Below are positions 34,401 through 42,879 of a stretch of DNA of 64,000 nt, in pieces (position 1 is the first letter of the stretch; every line of letters starts with the position of its first letter). A program made the translations under genes and the position numbers. Under the pieces are notes generated by a model. The model had not been told where the DNA came from and made no database searches. It saw nothing but the letters and a program-made list of their open reading frames with translations. The stretch comes from HGM04593 sp045646965 (GTDB lineage Bacteria; Bacteroidota; Bacteroidia; Bacteroidales; Bacteroidaceae): assembly GCA_045646965.1 (NCBI GenBank), contig JAZRLR010000023.1:124001-188000 (forward strand), in the 5' to 3' direction.

Positions 34401-35228
34401 CGAGACACCATTCTCCTCTGTCTTGGGCAGGGAGTATTTATACATTTTCTTCTTTCCCTCCTCGTCCTCCACGCGCACCTCGGCACTGTATTTCACTCCC
34501 CGCTGCGGAGTAAAAGAGAAAACACCCTTTCCCATATGCTGTGGCGCAGTGCGCAGCAGCACCTTTCCGTCGGCATACAAGGTTACAGTGTCGCAGCTCT
34601 CCACACCGCGCACACCCTGCACCTCATAGGCCACGCGCGCAGGCAGCCCCGCCACAAGATTACCACCCTCGGGGTAGAAGCGCAGCGCACGCTCGTTGTC
34701 CTCTTCAGTTGTCCATCGGCCATTTTTCAGGAAAGCTCTGCGGCGGTCGAGCATTTCCTTATGCCCCCAGTCGTTTGCCCCCACCTTATTATATACGGGA
34801 AACACTCTGCTGAAGAGAGTCTCATCGCACCAATTGCGCATATAGCGGGTGTAGGCCCTCACCTCGAAATAACCCGAGAGATAGAGAGGATCCATATAAA
34901 ACTCGCCCACGCAGGTGCCGTTGTCATCGAGTTTGTATTTCTCGGTTTTCACCACATACCCCTCGGGCGAAAGCAACTCCACATAAAGAACACGGCTGAA
35001 TTCCGTGGGACGGTTATCGTCGCCACTTGTCACAAAAGCCTTGAACCAGATAGTCTCGCCCAGATAGTAGGCACTATTATCGAATTGCAGATAAACCGTC
35101 TCGGGCACAAGCACACGCCCCACCAAAAGAGCGCGCATAACAGCCTCGTCGAGCGTAGATACACGCTCCTGCGCCGATGCCGCCAGACAGAAGAGCGACA
35201 GAAGAACTGCAATTATTGTTTTTTTCAT
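31461..35228 (-). CDS. Large secreted MG2-like protein with C-terminal Sel1 repeats
   Basis: The 1255-residue protein starts with a signal peptide cleaved near ASAQE. A macroglobulin-like MG2 domain (VPETVYLQFDNSAYYLGETIWFKAFV) follows, then further beta-sandwich regions. A middle part resembles Bacteroidota outer-membrane-linked carboxypeptidase-regulatory/plug proteins (MLSDVEVEAKK, near 640). Roughly residues 1030-1255 hold six to seven Sel1-like helical repeats (for example AYMRIAQYYKEGYGLKKNLPLAFDFMQRAAD). The MG2 part is common in the phylum, but the Sel1 tail is unusual. No enzymatic motif is evident. It has its own promoter. Confidence 0.75.
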   Translation of the reverse strand: MKKTIIAVLLSLFCLAASAQERVSTLDEAVMRALLVGRVLVPETVYLQFDNSAYYLGETIWFKAFVTSGDDNRPTEFSRVLYVELLSPEGYVVKTEKYKLDDNGTCVGEFYMDPLYLSGYFEVRAYTRYMRNWCDETLFSRVFPVYNKVGANDWGHKEMLDRRRAFLKNGRWTTEEDNERALRFYPEGGNLVAGLPARVAYEVQGVRGVESCDTVTLYADGKVLLRTAPQHMGKGVFSFTPQRGVKYSAEVRVEDEEGKKKMYKYSLPKTEENGVSLSVSVSDSSVNISVANNRIADDVLGFAVVHRSSVGFYRKIGAEENSFSIPTASLFEGVNRAIVFAGNVPLAERLFFVEHSTLQAGDLQRVKLDVAADNLPLNRFEPRPHQKVNLTVQRADGVPIGDAADFTLSVGDNAGAERTSWSYNRYSYLLLGSEVKGYIPDVAQYFDASNPRRKEHLDLVMLTNGWTAYDWGKLAAPTLGGLAEPEKELTLAGTFYMRSKRLRLNQVASVSVKAQPYNLVRFDASYEGNKIYTSAFRTDRNGAFRLALRDFKGRRVMALSPQTKIKHSSSVNYTFVLDKYFSPSPRFLSYWERTTGSPYYSAAGFEMPLRSSVNEYIMLSDVEVEAKKHHNRFEVPPISELHLNYLDEWEYAMDVHYFKGLNSKSFSDSIEIEKEMEGYYGFQEEEGEHKDFIPEQMTATQKMRDQLFYFKDVLTASDVVKSAFHRYGLSHSYWVQNTVVKGEYHKDSALVVDEEYIHGIHPEKMTNFESFVITSDFKKRKFFEGGDGEAFWEFKGYAYANKGAHAMFYDGFLTLQHIAILGSERADYFVRNLQSMSGDAFGKKTYVRPRFPNRVACFIPYKEDAVREGIIPDLSYSTSTRRYTSVQGYSDSKRFYSPDYSTPPVEKDYRRTLLWAPSVKAVDGKLQLSFYNSTHCDAIVVDVEGREGSIFYSNDGRQSTKLYAVATGLAERVDSLKMRIEDMIFELQKKKLLKDSIFWAQCDEAFREAEIYFSLRKYSKGLTTYIELSQFGYPAAYMRIAQYYKEGYGLKKNLPLAFDFMQRAADKGNVRAQYELALMFRDGVGAEANDDAAMYWLEKAVEGGEPEAMLCLGKLCLESPAVLDSVRGGELLRGASIKNNAEALYRYAVYMLATGVENDSLLGSPKACIERSAELGGGDAQVWLMDAADARGDYKEAYKIAYKLHLNKNHRGTKYVADCLRAGRAVRRNKRLAKDLYRDAARAGNADAARILKEW

Positions 35229-35325
35229 AAAATAAATACCTCTTTTATAAGAGACGTGCCAAATGCGGAAATGTCACACACTTATCAAAAAAAAATAAAC
35301 TTTATACAAATTCCGCAACGAAGCC

Positions 35326-35357
35326 CAAAGATAAATAAAATAAATTCCCCCGCAAAA
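35326..35357 (-). promoter_or_regulatory. Promoter for the MG2/Sel1 gene
   Basis: On the minus strand TTTTG (35357-35353), 19 bp, then TATCTTTG (35333-35326). It is about 98 bp upstream of the ATG at 35228. The 313-bp divergent gap (35229-35541) carries this and the rpmH promoter and nothing else I can support. Confidence 0.65.
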
Positions 35358-35456
35358 GCGACAGCCGTGACACAACACAAAAAGCCTCCGCGCGACGCTC
35401 CGACACTCTTTTTTTTCACAACCCCCTAATTTTATCAAAAATTGCACGCCGAAATC

Positions 35457-35487
35457 TTTGCCATATAAAAAAAAAGAACTAATTTTG
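35457..35487 (+). promoter_or_regulatory. rpmH promoter
   Basis: TTTG (35457-35460), 19 bp, then TAATTTTG (35480-35487). Both elements fit the consensus, and the leader before rpmH is about 45 nt. Confidence 0.75.
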
Positions 35488-35541
35488 CACGCTGAATAGC
35501 GCAAAGTACACTTGAGTAAAACATATAAATAATATAAGAAG

Positions 35542-35703
35542 ATGAAAAGAACATTTCAACCCTCTAACAGAAAGAGAAAAAACAAACACGGATTCCGTGA
35601 GAGAATGGCTACAAAGAACGGCCGTCGCGTGCTTGCTTCACGTCGTGCTAAAGGACGTGCAAAACTTACAGTTTCTGACGAATACAACGGAAAGAAGAAG
35701 TAA
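35542..35703 (+). CDS. rpmH: 50S ribosomal protein L34
   Basis: The 53-residue, highly basic protein begins MKRTFQPSNRKRKNKHGF and contains RMATKNGRRVLASRRAKGRAKL, the invariant L34 signature. A short acidic-basic tail (TVSDEYNGKKK) matches Bacteroidota L34. It is a late-assembling component of the large ribosomal subunit. The gene is monocistronic, with a promoter 45 nt upstream and a perfect-stem terminator about 45 bp downstream. The dnaA/rnpA neighbours found in many phyla are absent here. Confidence 0.97.
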   Translation: MKRTFQPSNRKRKNKHGFRERMATKNGRRVLASRRAKGRAKLTVSDEYNGKKK

Positions 35704-35747
35704 TTGCTGCGCAATTTAAAATCGCAAAGACATTATAGATTTTGCAA

Positions 35748-35786
35748 ATATAAGGGACTTACAAATGTAAGTCCCTTATATTTTTA
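35748..35786. terminator. rpmH terminator, perfect 15-bp stem
   Basis: ATATAAGGGACTTAC (35748-35762), loop AAAT, GTAAGTCCCTTATAT (35767-35781), then TTTTT. Symmetry suggests it also serves the convergent secreted-protein gene. Confidence 0.92.
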
Positions 35787-35801
35787 TACCAAAAGGAGAA
35801 A

Positions 35802-38729
35802 TCATTTCAAAAGAAAACGCAACACAGCCCCCATAAGATGAGTGCGCAAACGCTCGTCGGTCACCGCCTCAAAAGGAAACGCCGCCGACAGCACTCTGTA
35901 ATTTCCGCTATATGCCACACCGGCACTCTTCTTGCTTTTATTATACACGAAAGCTACAAAGGCATCTTTTTGCGGCACAAGAATATCGGGACGCGACACC
36001 GCATAGCACTGCTCGTTTACCGTGCGCGAGACAGGCAGCAGAAGATTTGAACCAAATACCATATCCTCCGACACGTCGGCCACAGAGCCGCCATAGTCAA
36101 ATTTAAGCAACGAGCGGATAAAACTCTTATCCTCCTCATTCTTTGACATATCGCCGGCGATATGTGCACCGCTCACAAAGAGACGGCCTCCGTCGCCAAG
36201 ATAAGCGGCAAGTCTGTTCTGTATCTCGAGCGGAAAAGTCTTATATGGCCTGTCGTAGCCCAGAGACGAGCCCCTCTCGCCCTGCTTCTCCACACCTGCA
36301 ATGTAATCGACAAGGTCGTAGGGAGCGAGCGACACCGCACCGTCCATAACAGCCTCACTGCTGCACGACACAAACGAAAGACCGTTGGCAGCCATAGCAC
36401 GACCGTGTAGATAGGGGTAGTCGAATGTATTACCCGCAATGTAAAGCCCCTCGAAATCGTTACCGCTCAACCCGAGACCATCCTCAATGCCTATATTCGA
36501 CCTGTTAAAGTCGAGCTGACGCCCGCCATACTCGGCCGTGCCCATATAGGGAACACCCGCGTCATAGTCAATGTCGAAGCCCGCCTTTGAGGCAGTGTTT
36601 ACACAAGCCGGAGCACTTAAACGATGAAAGCCATTCACTATGAGAGCAACCTTCTTTGAGCCCCCCGCCTTATATATCGACAGAATCTCCGATGGAAAGC
36701 TCTCTCCACCGCGGTTAAGCGCAGTCACCTTGAAGCTATACTGCACATCCTTGAGCAGCGGAACCTCGCACACATTGCCCGCCACCACCCTGCCGTTGTC
36801 GAAGCCGCCATCGTTTATTCTTGTATAAACCACAAACGAATCGGGCACGGCTGTGGGCTCGGCCTCGTCGAGAACGGGTACCCAACGCAGCACGGCGTTC
36901 TCGTGTTTCTCGTCAAACTGCACCGAGAAGCTCTTCACCGGCAGAGGCTGCACCACATATTCACATCCGTGGAGATAGTTCACATATTTCAGGAGCGACT
37001 TATACACCGCACGCGCAAGAGTAAATTTAAAGCCGGGAGTATGCCCATAGAGCATATCGGCAAAGTTCTGATGCGAGAGAGACTCAAATATGAGCGAAGG
37101 CACAAGAGGCAGACGCGACTCACTGTAACTCCTGTCGTAAATTCCACGCACAGGCCACTCAAAACCGCAGTAACGCGACAAATCATTACGCACATCGAGC
37201 AGAAGATTGCTCACAATATCGCGCGACATATAGCGCGACCTGCCCGCAGCCACAGTGTCGCCATTGAATTCGGTTGTCACAATACCCAGCGAGCCCACCA
37301 CATTATCCTCGGCCGAGACACCCGCATCGGAGTGAAAGCCGAAAGAGAGCTCAAGCGGAACGCCAAGCCCCAGAGTGTCGGGGTTATATACCGAGCCTCC
37401 CGAAAGGTAGTTCACCGCGTGAGAGCGGCTGTTTATATCGTCGTTGTAGTCGAGCTTACCCTCACTCGGGGTATACACCTCGTATGGGAAACCCGAATAT
37501 TGCAAGGCATAGCGGGCCCCCTCGAGATAACGTGGAAAGCCGCTTGTCACAGAAACGCTGTCGCCACGCGCCACAAGCCCCATTCCTCCGCCGAAGCGCA
37601 CCGCGTCGGCTGTCACCACACCCTCGTGGTCACTTTTATTGGAGAGGACAACACCCTGGTGGTCGCCACACCCGGCTGTAAAGAGGAAATGCCCCAGATA
37701 TACCCAGATACCCCCTCCCATACGCTGATTTACCTTAAACTCCGTGACTCCGCCCGCGTGCAGCACGCTGTAATGCGCGTCGGGGACAGAATTGGGCAAG
37801 GTTTTATAAGAGACATACACCGCATAGTATCCCGTTTCGGGGATACTGGGCTGCCAACGCGCCGCAGCCGCAGTGCGTCGCGCGCCCTGTGAAGTCTCCA
37901 CAGCTGTCGCCGTTCCGTGCACAAAGGGATTTTCACCATCTACATATACACCCGCACGAGGCTTGAAACCGCTGTCTATCGTGAACCATTCCCTGCGTTT
38001 CTCGGCCTCCTGCGCATAGAGCAGGCTCGGGCAGAGCGTGTCGTTGTCCACCACAACACAATTGCGCTGCGCGTCGCGCTCACGAGGCGTGTAGACCACA
38101 GCCCCCGCATTTTCGAGCATAGGCACAAGGAAAGGAATTACTATCGACTGCGTAAAGAGGTCCTCCGTGGTGCAGTAAAGCGAGGGACGCTGCCACTGCC
38201 ACATCCCCTTCTCGGCCGAATAAATGCAGCCGTGGCTCTGCCACAGAGCAAGATGCCTGCCTGCAAGCCCCATCGGCACATCGTAAGGGCGGGAGATATT
38301 CTTCACCCACGGCTCGCCCGCGTAGTCGAACCCGTTCCACAGACGGGTTTCGTCGTTGTTTTTGCAAAGATTGAGAGGCACAAGCTCCTCTATGGGACGA
38401 CGCGCCGCAATCACCTCAATCCTATATTTCTTCATCGAAGCGGGCAACACACTGCGTATCCCCGCGTAGATACTGTCCACAAGAGAGGGGGTAAATATCT
38501 GCGAAGCGAAATTCTTGTTTGTATAGATTGTAACACAGCGCGACTGCCTGTTTACTATTATATTATTGCGCCTGCGCTCAAGACCGCAATTCTTGAGCAC
38601 CACCCCACGGGGCGTGTATTCCGTAAAATATTTCTCAATGGAACGTATAACGGTTTTATCGACATTCTGCGCCGACAAAACCGTTATAAAGAACAGGCAG
38701 GCCACAAGGGCCAAAAGCCTTTTAAGCAT
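35802..38729 (-). CDS. Secreted amidase-like/golvesin-domain/FnIII protein
   Basis: The 975-residue protein has a signal peptide cleaved near LSAQN. N-acetylmuramoyl-amidase-like segments (GLAGRHLALWQSHG near 155; LSFGFHSDAGV near 440; VPSLIFESLSHQNFADM near 530) are split by a golvesin-like beta domain (about 290-385, GYYAVYVSYKTLPNSVPDAHYSVLHAGG). An FnIII-like unit (about 625-700) and a Rossmann-like C-terminal region with GYDRPYKTF follow. Databases often label such proteins xanthan lyase/golvesin-C domain. A role in cell-wall cleavage is plausible but unproven. It has a close downstream partner gene order with the 90-residue gene 8 bp upstream. Confidence 0.7.
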   Translation of the reverse strand: MLKRLLALVACLFFITVLSAQNVDKTVIRSIEKYFTEYTPRGVVLKNCGLERRRNNIIVNRQSRCVTIYTNKNFASQIFTPSLVDSIYAGIRSVLPASMKKYRIEVIAARRPIEELVPLNLCKNNDETRLWNGFDYAGEPWVKNISRPYDVPMGLAGRHLALWQSHGCIYSAEKGMWQWQRPSLYCTTEDLFTQSIVIPFLVPMLENAGAVVYTPRERDAQRNCVVVDNDTLCPSLLYAQEAEKRREWFTIDSGFKPRAGVYVDGENPFVHGTATAVETSQGARRTAAAARWQPSIPETGYYAVYVSYKTLPNSVPDAHYSVLHAGGVTEFKVNQRMGGGIWVYLGHFLFTAGCGDHQGVVLSNKSDHEGVVTADAVRFGGGMGLVARGDSVSVTSGFPRYLEGARYALQYSGFPYEVYTPSEGKLDYNDDINSRSHAVNYLSGGSVYNPDTLGLGVPLELSFGFHSDAGVSAEDNVVGSLGIVTTEFNGDTVAAGRSRYMSRDIVSNLLLDVRNDLSRYCGFEWPVRGIYDRSYSESRLPLVPSLIFESLSHQNFADMLYGHTPGFKFTLARAVYKSLLKYVNYLHGCEYVVQPLPVKSFSVQFDEKHENAVLRWVPVLDEAEPTAVPDSFVVYTRINDGGFDNGRVVAGNVCEVPLLKDVQYSFKVTALNRGGESFPSEILSIYKAGGSKKVALIVNGFHRLSAPACVNTASKAGFDIDYDAGVPYMGTAEYGGRQLDFNRSNIGIEDGLGLSGNDFEGLYIAGNTFDYPYLHGRAMAANGLSFVSCSSEAVMDGAVSLAPYDLVDYIAGVEKQGERGSSLGYDRPYKTFPLEIQNRLAAYLGDGGRLFVSGAHIAGDMSKNEEDKSFIRSLLKFDYGGSVADVSEDMVFGSNLLLPVSRTVNEQCYAVSRPDILVPQKDAFVAFVYNKSKKSAGVAYSGNYRVLSAAFPFEAVTDERLRTHLMGAVLRFLLK

Positions 38730-38737
38730 ATTAATTC

Positions 38738-39010
38738 TTATTTAGACAAGTTGCTTATCTCCTCGAGAAGAGCCTTTGCATCCTTGTTGAAAGAGTCGCA
38801 CAATGTGTCAAAATATTTCTTTGCCGACACACCGGGCTCAACGTGGCTTACACGAGCTACATATTCGTTATTGAGAGCGAAGATTTTGTTGAAGAGCTCC
38901 ACCCACGCGGCTGTATCGTCTTTTGCATCGTAAGACATCAAAAACGCCTCTGTTGCCAGCTCATCGACAACAAAAGTAATCACTTTCTTTAAATTTCTTC
39001 TACTTGCCAT
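38738..39010 (-). CDS. Conserved small alpha-helical protein, unknown function
   Basis: The 90-residue, probably cytoplasmic protein is predicted largely helical, with MASRRNLKKVITFVVDELATEAFLMSY at the start and a C-terminal DAKALLEEISNL. No metal-binding or catalytic motif is visible and I do not assign a family. It has an ideal promoter about 53 bp upstream and runs into the amidase/golvesin gene after 8 bp. The two are likely one transcript. Confidence 0.75.
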   Translation of the reverse strand: MASRRNLKKVITFVVDELATEAFLMSYDAKDDTAAWVELFNKIFALNNEYVARVSHVEPGVSAKKYFDTLCDSFNKDAKALLEEISNLSK

Positions 39011-39062
39011 AATTACAATATTTATTGTTTTACTTAAATGCGAGCGAACACCGCTCTTTATG

Positions 39063-39093
39063 CAAAGATATACTTTTCTGCCGAAAGAAACAA
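39063..39093 (-). promoter_or_regulatory. Consensus promoter for the 90-residue gene
   Basis: On the minus strand TTG (39093-39091), exactly 20 bp, then TATCTTTG (39070-39063). It ends 52 bp before the ATG at 39010. Confidence 0.75.
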
Positions 39094-39228
39094 TATTTAT
39101 TGCAAATAGAAACTTTTTTGCAAATAATTTGGCATCTTTACAATAAAAAAAGCAAAAGCACTTTTACATTTCGCAAAAAAAAGCGAAATTTGCCAATAAA
39201 TTCGATTTAACTTTATTTTAAGTGAGAT

Positions 39229-40875
39229 ATGAAAATTAGCGCATTACAAAAAGCAAGAGCTGAATATCAGCCCAAATTGCCCCAGGCATTGAAAGAGACA
39301 GTAAAAATCAGTGAGGGTGCTGCAACACAGTCGGTTGCCGACCAAGAGGCAATCAAGTCTATGTTCCCCAACACATACGGCTTGCCCATCGTAACATTCG
39401 AGAAAGGCGACACAGCTGTTGAATACCCCGCTATCAACGTAGGTGTAATTCTCTCGGGTGGTCAGGCTCCCGGCGGACACAACGTTATCGCAGGTCTTTT
39501 CGACGGAGTTAAGAAACTCAACCCCAACAGCCGTCTCTTCGGTTTCCTTATGGGCCCCGGCGGTCTTGTAGACCACAAATATATGGAGATTACAGCCGAC
39601 ATTATGGACGCTTACCGTAACACCGGCGGTTTCGACATCATCGGTTCAGGCCGTACAAAGCTCGAGAAGACAGAGCAGTTCGACAAGGGCTTGGAGATTA
39701 TCAAGGAGCTCGACATCAAGGCTCTCGTAATCATCGGTGGTGACGACTCAAACACCAACGCTTGCGTGCTCGCCGAGTACTACGCAGCAAAGAACACAGG
39801 CGTACAGGTTATCGGCTGTCCCAAGACTATCGACGGCGACCTCAAGAACGCTTACATCGAGACATCTTTCGGTTTCGACACAGCTTGTAAGGTATATTCA
39901 GAGGTTATCGGTAACATACAGCGCGACTGTAACTCTGCCCGCAAATACTGGCACTTCATCAAGTTGATGGGACGTTCTGCATCGCACATCGCTCTCGAGT
40001 GCGCACTCCAGACACAGCCCAACATCTGTATCATTTCAGAGGAGGTTGAGCAGAAGGCTCTTTCACTCGATAACATCGTAACATCTATCGCCGAGGCTGT
40101 TGCTTCACGCGCTGCCGCAGGTAACAACTTTGGTACAGTTCTCATCCCCGAGGGCCTCATCGAGTTCATCCCCGCTATGAAATCACTCATCGCCGAGCTC
40201 AACGACCTTTTGGCAGTTAAGGGCGAGGAGTATGCCGAGGTAGAGCCCGCTGCTAAACGCGACTACATCATCGCAAACCTCTCTAAAGAGAACGGCGAGG
40301 TTTACGCAAGCCTCCCCGCAGGTGTAGCACGTCAGCTCACAATGGACCGCGACCCCCACGGAAACGTACAGGTATCTCTCATCGAGACAGAGAAACTCCT
40401 TTCAGAGATGGTAGGCAACAAATTGGCAGCTTGGAAGAAAGAGGGCAAGTACACAGGCTCTTTCAACCCCCAGCACCACTTCTTCGGTTATGAGGGCCGT
40501 TGCGCAGCTCCCTCGAACTACGATGCAGACTACTGCTATGCACTTGGTTACAACGCATCGCAGCTTATCGCAGCAGGCAAGACCGGCTATATGTCATCTA
40601 TCCGCAACACAACAGCTCCCGCAGCCGAGTGGGTTGCAGGTGGTATACCCATCACTATGATGATGAATATGGAGCGTCGTCACGGCGAGATGAAACCCGT
40701 TATCCAGAAGGCACTTGTAGACCTCGAGGGTGCTCCCTTCAAGGCATTTGCAGCCAACAGAGATACTTGGGCAAAAGAAACCTGCTATGTATACCCCGGC
40801 CCCATCCAGTACTTCGGCCCCACAGAGGTATGCGACCAGACAACAAAGACACTTGCTCTGGAGCAGCAGAAATAA
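39229..40875 (+). CDS. pfp: Diphosphate--fructose-6-phosphate 1-phosphotransferase (PPi-PFK)
   Basis: The 548-residue protein is of the long, plant-beta-like PPi-PFK type: LSGGQAPGGHN (75-85), LMGPGGLVDHKY, the GGDDSNTN motif (170-177) with Asp in place of the ATP-type Gly, and PKTIDGDLKN (198-207). The Asp and Lys residues mark pyrophosphate as the phosphoryl donor. The enzyme catalyses reversible phosphorylation of fructose-6-phosphate in glycolysis and gluconeogenesis. Strong codon bias suggests high expression. An ATTTCGC/GCGAAAT inverted repeat lies in the leader near 39168-39189. Confidence 0.95.
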   Translation: MKISALQKARAEYQPKLPQALKETVKISEGAATQSVADQEAIKSMFPNTYGLPIVTFEKGDTAVEYPAINVGVILSGGQAPGGHNVIAGLFDGVKKLNPNSRLFGFLMGPGGLVDHKYMEITADIMDAYRNTGGFDIIGSGRTKLEKTEQFDKGLEIIKELDIKALVIIGGDDSNTNACVLAEYYAAKNTGVQVIGCPKTIDGDLKNAYIETSFGFDTACKVYSEVIGNIQRDCNSARKYWHFIKLMGRSASHIALECALQTQPNICIISEEVEQKALSLDNIVTSIAEAVASRAAAGNNFGTVLIPEGLIEFIPAMKSLIAELNDLLAVKGEEYAEVEPAAKRDYIIANLSKENGEVYASLPAGVARQLTMDRDPHGNVQVSLIETEKLLSEMVGNKLAAWKKEGKYTGSFNPQHHFFGYEGRCAAPSNYDADYCYALGYNASQLIAAGKTGYMSSIRNTTAPAAEWVAGGIPITMMMNMERRHGEMKPVIQKALVDLEGAPFKAFAANRDTWAKETCYVYPGPIQYFGPTEVCDQTTKTLALEQQK

Positions 40876-40891
40876 TCGCCCGGTCACCTGA

Positions 40892-41737
40892 ATGACAGAG
40901 ACGAAAAAAAGACAGAAAAGAACCGGCGGACGGAAGGCAACTTCCGCCCGCCGTTCGTCGTCTCAAAAAAAGCACAGCGGAGCACCGCGATGGGTAATTG
41001 TGGCAACCGCAATTATAAGTTCTCTGCTTGCACTCATATTAATTTATACCCTGCTTTTCCGCCCCTATTTCTATCGTTTCCGTCCCTGCTACGGGCACAG
41101 GCACTACGAGATATGCCTGCCGTCGGGATACAGCGTCTACGGCATAGACATTTCGCGCTACCAGGGGAAAATAAGATGGGAAAAGTTCAAGAACGAAAAC
41201 CCTGCCGAGGCGCCCATCTCATTCATCTATATAAAAGCGACCGAAGGCAGCGACTTTGTGGACATAAATTTCAAAGAAAACTTCGAGAACGCCGGCAAGC
41301 ACGGCTTTCTGCGCGGAGCATATCACTATTTCAGCACCCACTCTACGGGACTCGCACAAGCGCAGATGTTCATAAAGACCGCAAAGCTAAAGAGCGGCGA
41401 CCTCCCCCCGATGATTGATGTGGAGGAACGCCCCAAAGACAAAACAAAATTCATACAAGAGCTCAAGATTTTTATCTCAAAGATAGAGGAACACTATGGA
41501 GTAAAACCCATAATATACACCTATCGCAAATATAGAAACAAATACCTCACCGATACATTCTTTGACAAATACCCCGCGTGGATTGCACATTATTATATAG
41601 ATGCGCTGGGCGAGGATGTGAAGTGGCTCTTCTGGCAATGCTCCGACGTGGGCGAGGTACCCGGAATACCCGGGAATGTGGATATAAACATCTTCAACGG
41701 CAGCATCGAGCAGTTGAACAGCTTGAGAATAAAATAA
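40892..41737 (+). CDS. Membrane-anchored GH25 lysozyme-like glycosidase
   Basis: The 281-residue protein has a basic cytoplasmic N-tail (1-32), one transmembrane segment (about 34-56), and a GH25 domain. The domain has VYGIDISRYQGKI (Asp86 catalytic region), FIYIKATEGSDFVD, GAYHYF and PPMIDVEERP (second acidic pair), ending in INIFNGS. GH25 enzymes cleave the beta-1,4 bond between N-acetylmuramic acid and N-acetylglucosamine. It faces the periplasm and is probably a wall-remodelling muramidase. It lies 16 bp after the PPi-PFK gene, so it may be co-transcribed. Confidence 0.93.
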   Translation: MTETKKRQKRTGGRKATSARRSSSQKKHSGAPRWVIVATAIISSLLALILIYTLLFRPYFYRFRPCYGHRHYEICLPSGYSVYGIDISRYQGKIRWEKFKNENPAEAPISFIYIKATEGSDFVDINFKENFENAGKHGFLRGAYHYFSTHSTGLAQAQMFIKTAKLKSGDLPPMIDVEERPKDKTKFIQELKIFISKIEEHYGVKPIIYTYRKYRNKYLTDTFFDKYPAWIAHYYIDALGEDVKWLFWQCSDVGEVPGIPGNVDINIFNGSIEQLNSLRIK

Positions 41738-41767
41738 AAACCCTCACAACGCAAATGCGTTGCGAGA
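41733..41767 (-). terminator. Terminator for the RluA-PASTA transcript
   Basis: In minus orientation CTCGCAACGCA pairs with TGCGTTGTGAG (arms 41757-41767 and 41743-41753, with short loop), followed by GGTTTTTATTTTA. It overlaps the last bases of the convergent lysozyme gene. Confidence 0.75.
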
Positions 41768-41801
41768 GCTATCTGTTTCCCACGAAGGAGTTTTTACCAC
41801 A

Positions 41802-42878
41802 CTACTGATTATATGCCGCGCTTGCTTGCGAGTAGTTGCGCCAGGCATCGAGAAGATTGCGGAAATCCTCGGGCAGTTCAGAATCGAAGAACATCTTCTC
41901 CTGCGTTGTGGGATGCACAAATCCCAATGTCTTTGCGTGCAACGCCTGACGGGGACAAGCCTTGAAACAATTACGCACAAACTGGCTGTACTTGCTAAAG
42001 TTTGTACCCTTCAATATTTCGTCGCCGCCATACACATCGTCGTTGAACAGGATGTGCCCTATATGCTTCATATGCACCCTTATCTGATGTGTTCGACCGG
42101 TCTCCAAATTACACTCCACAAGCGACACATAAGAGAGACGCTCGAGCACCTTGTAGTGAGTCACCGCGTGCTTGCCCACCGCCTCATCGGCCGACACGCA
42201 CATCTGCAGGCGGTTGCGCGGGTTACGGGTTATATTACCCACCACCGTGCCGTTATCCTCCTTTACCGAGCCCCACACCACAGCGTTATATGTGCGCTGC
42301 GTGGTTTTATTAAAGAACTGCTTGCCCAAATAGGCTTTAGCATAAGCGGTCTTTGCCACCACAAGCAAGCCCGAAGTATTCTTGTCTATGCGATGCACAA
42401 GCCCCACCTGCGGATCGTTTGCATCGAAATTTTTGTCGTCGCGCAGATGCCAGGCTATGGCATTTATAAGCGTGCCGTGAGAGTTTCCACAGCCCGGGTG
42501 CACTACAAGTCCCGCGGGTTTGTTCACAACCATAAGGTCGCTGTCCTCATACACCACATCGAGCGGAATTTCCTCGGCCACGATGGTATTGTCGTAGGCG
42601 GGTGTGTCCATCGTGATGACAATATTGTCGAGAGGCTTCACCTTGTAGTTACTCTTCACCACCTTGCCATTTACCGAAATGGCGCCCGCATCGGCCGCCT
42701 GCTGTATTTTGTTTCTCGAAGTATTGGCAACGTGGTCGATGAGAAATTTGTCTATGCGTATGGGAGACTGTCCCTTGTCAGCCACAAGACGTATCTCTTT
42801 GTAGACGGTCTCCTCGCCTGCAAAGTCGTCACCCATCAAAAGGTCGTCATCCTCGTAGAAATCCATCTCTTCCATCAT
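41802..42878 (-). CDS. RluA/RluD-family pseudouridine synthase
   Basis: The start at 42878 (MMEEMDFYEDD) gives 358 residues; the longer frame overlaps the PASTA gene. An acidic N-tail is followed by an S4 RNA-binding domain (about 45-105, IRIDKFLIDHVANTSRNKIQQAADAGAISVNGK). The catalytic domain carries GLVHRIDKNTSGLLVVAKT, where Asp in RIDKNTSG is the pseudouridylation nucleophile, and TGRTHQIRVHMKHIGHIL. The S4 domain and overall order resemble RluD, which modifies helix 69 of 23S rRNA. RluC or RluA-type specificity cannot be excluded. Confidence 0.93.
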   Translation of the reverse strand: MMEEMDFYEDDDLLMGDDFAGEETVYKEIRLVADKGQSPIRIDKFLIDHVANTSRNKIQQAADAGAISVNGKVVKSNYKVKPLDNIVITMDTPAYDNTIVAEEIPLDVVYEDSDLMVVNKPAGLVVHPGCGNSHGTLINAIAWHLRDDKNFDANDPQVGLVHRIDKNTSGLLVVAKTAYAKAYLGKQFFNKTTQRTYNAVVWGSVKEDNGTVVGNITRNPRNRLQMCVSADEAVGKHAVTHYKVLERLSYVSLVECNLETGRTHQIRVHMKHIGHILFNDDVYGGDEILKGTNFSKYSQFVRNCFKACPRQALHAKTLGFVHPTTQEKMFFDSELPEDFRNLLDAWRNYSQASAAYNQ

Positions 42879-42879
42879 A

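Noticed and set aside
33861..35429. 522-residue plus-strand frame
   Set aside because: It lies opposite the MG2/Sel1 gene and across its promoter. No domain is seen.
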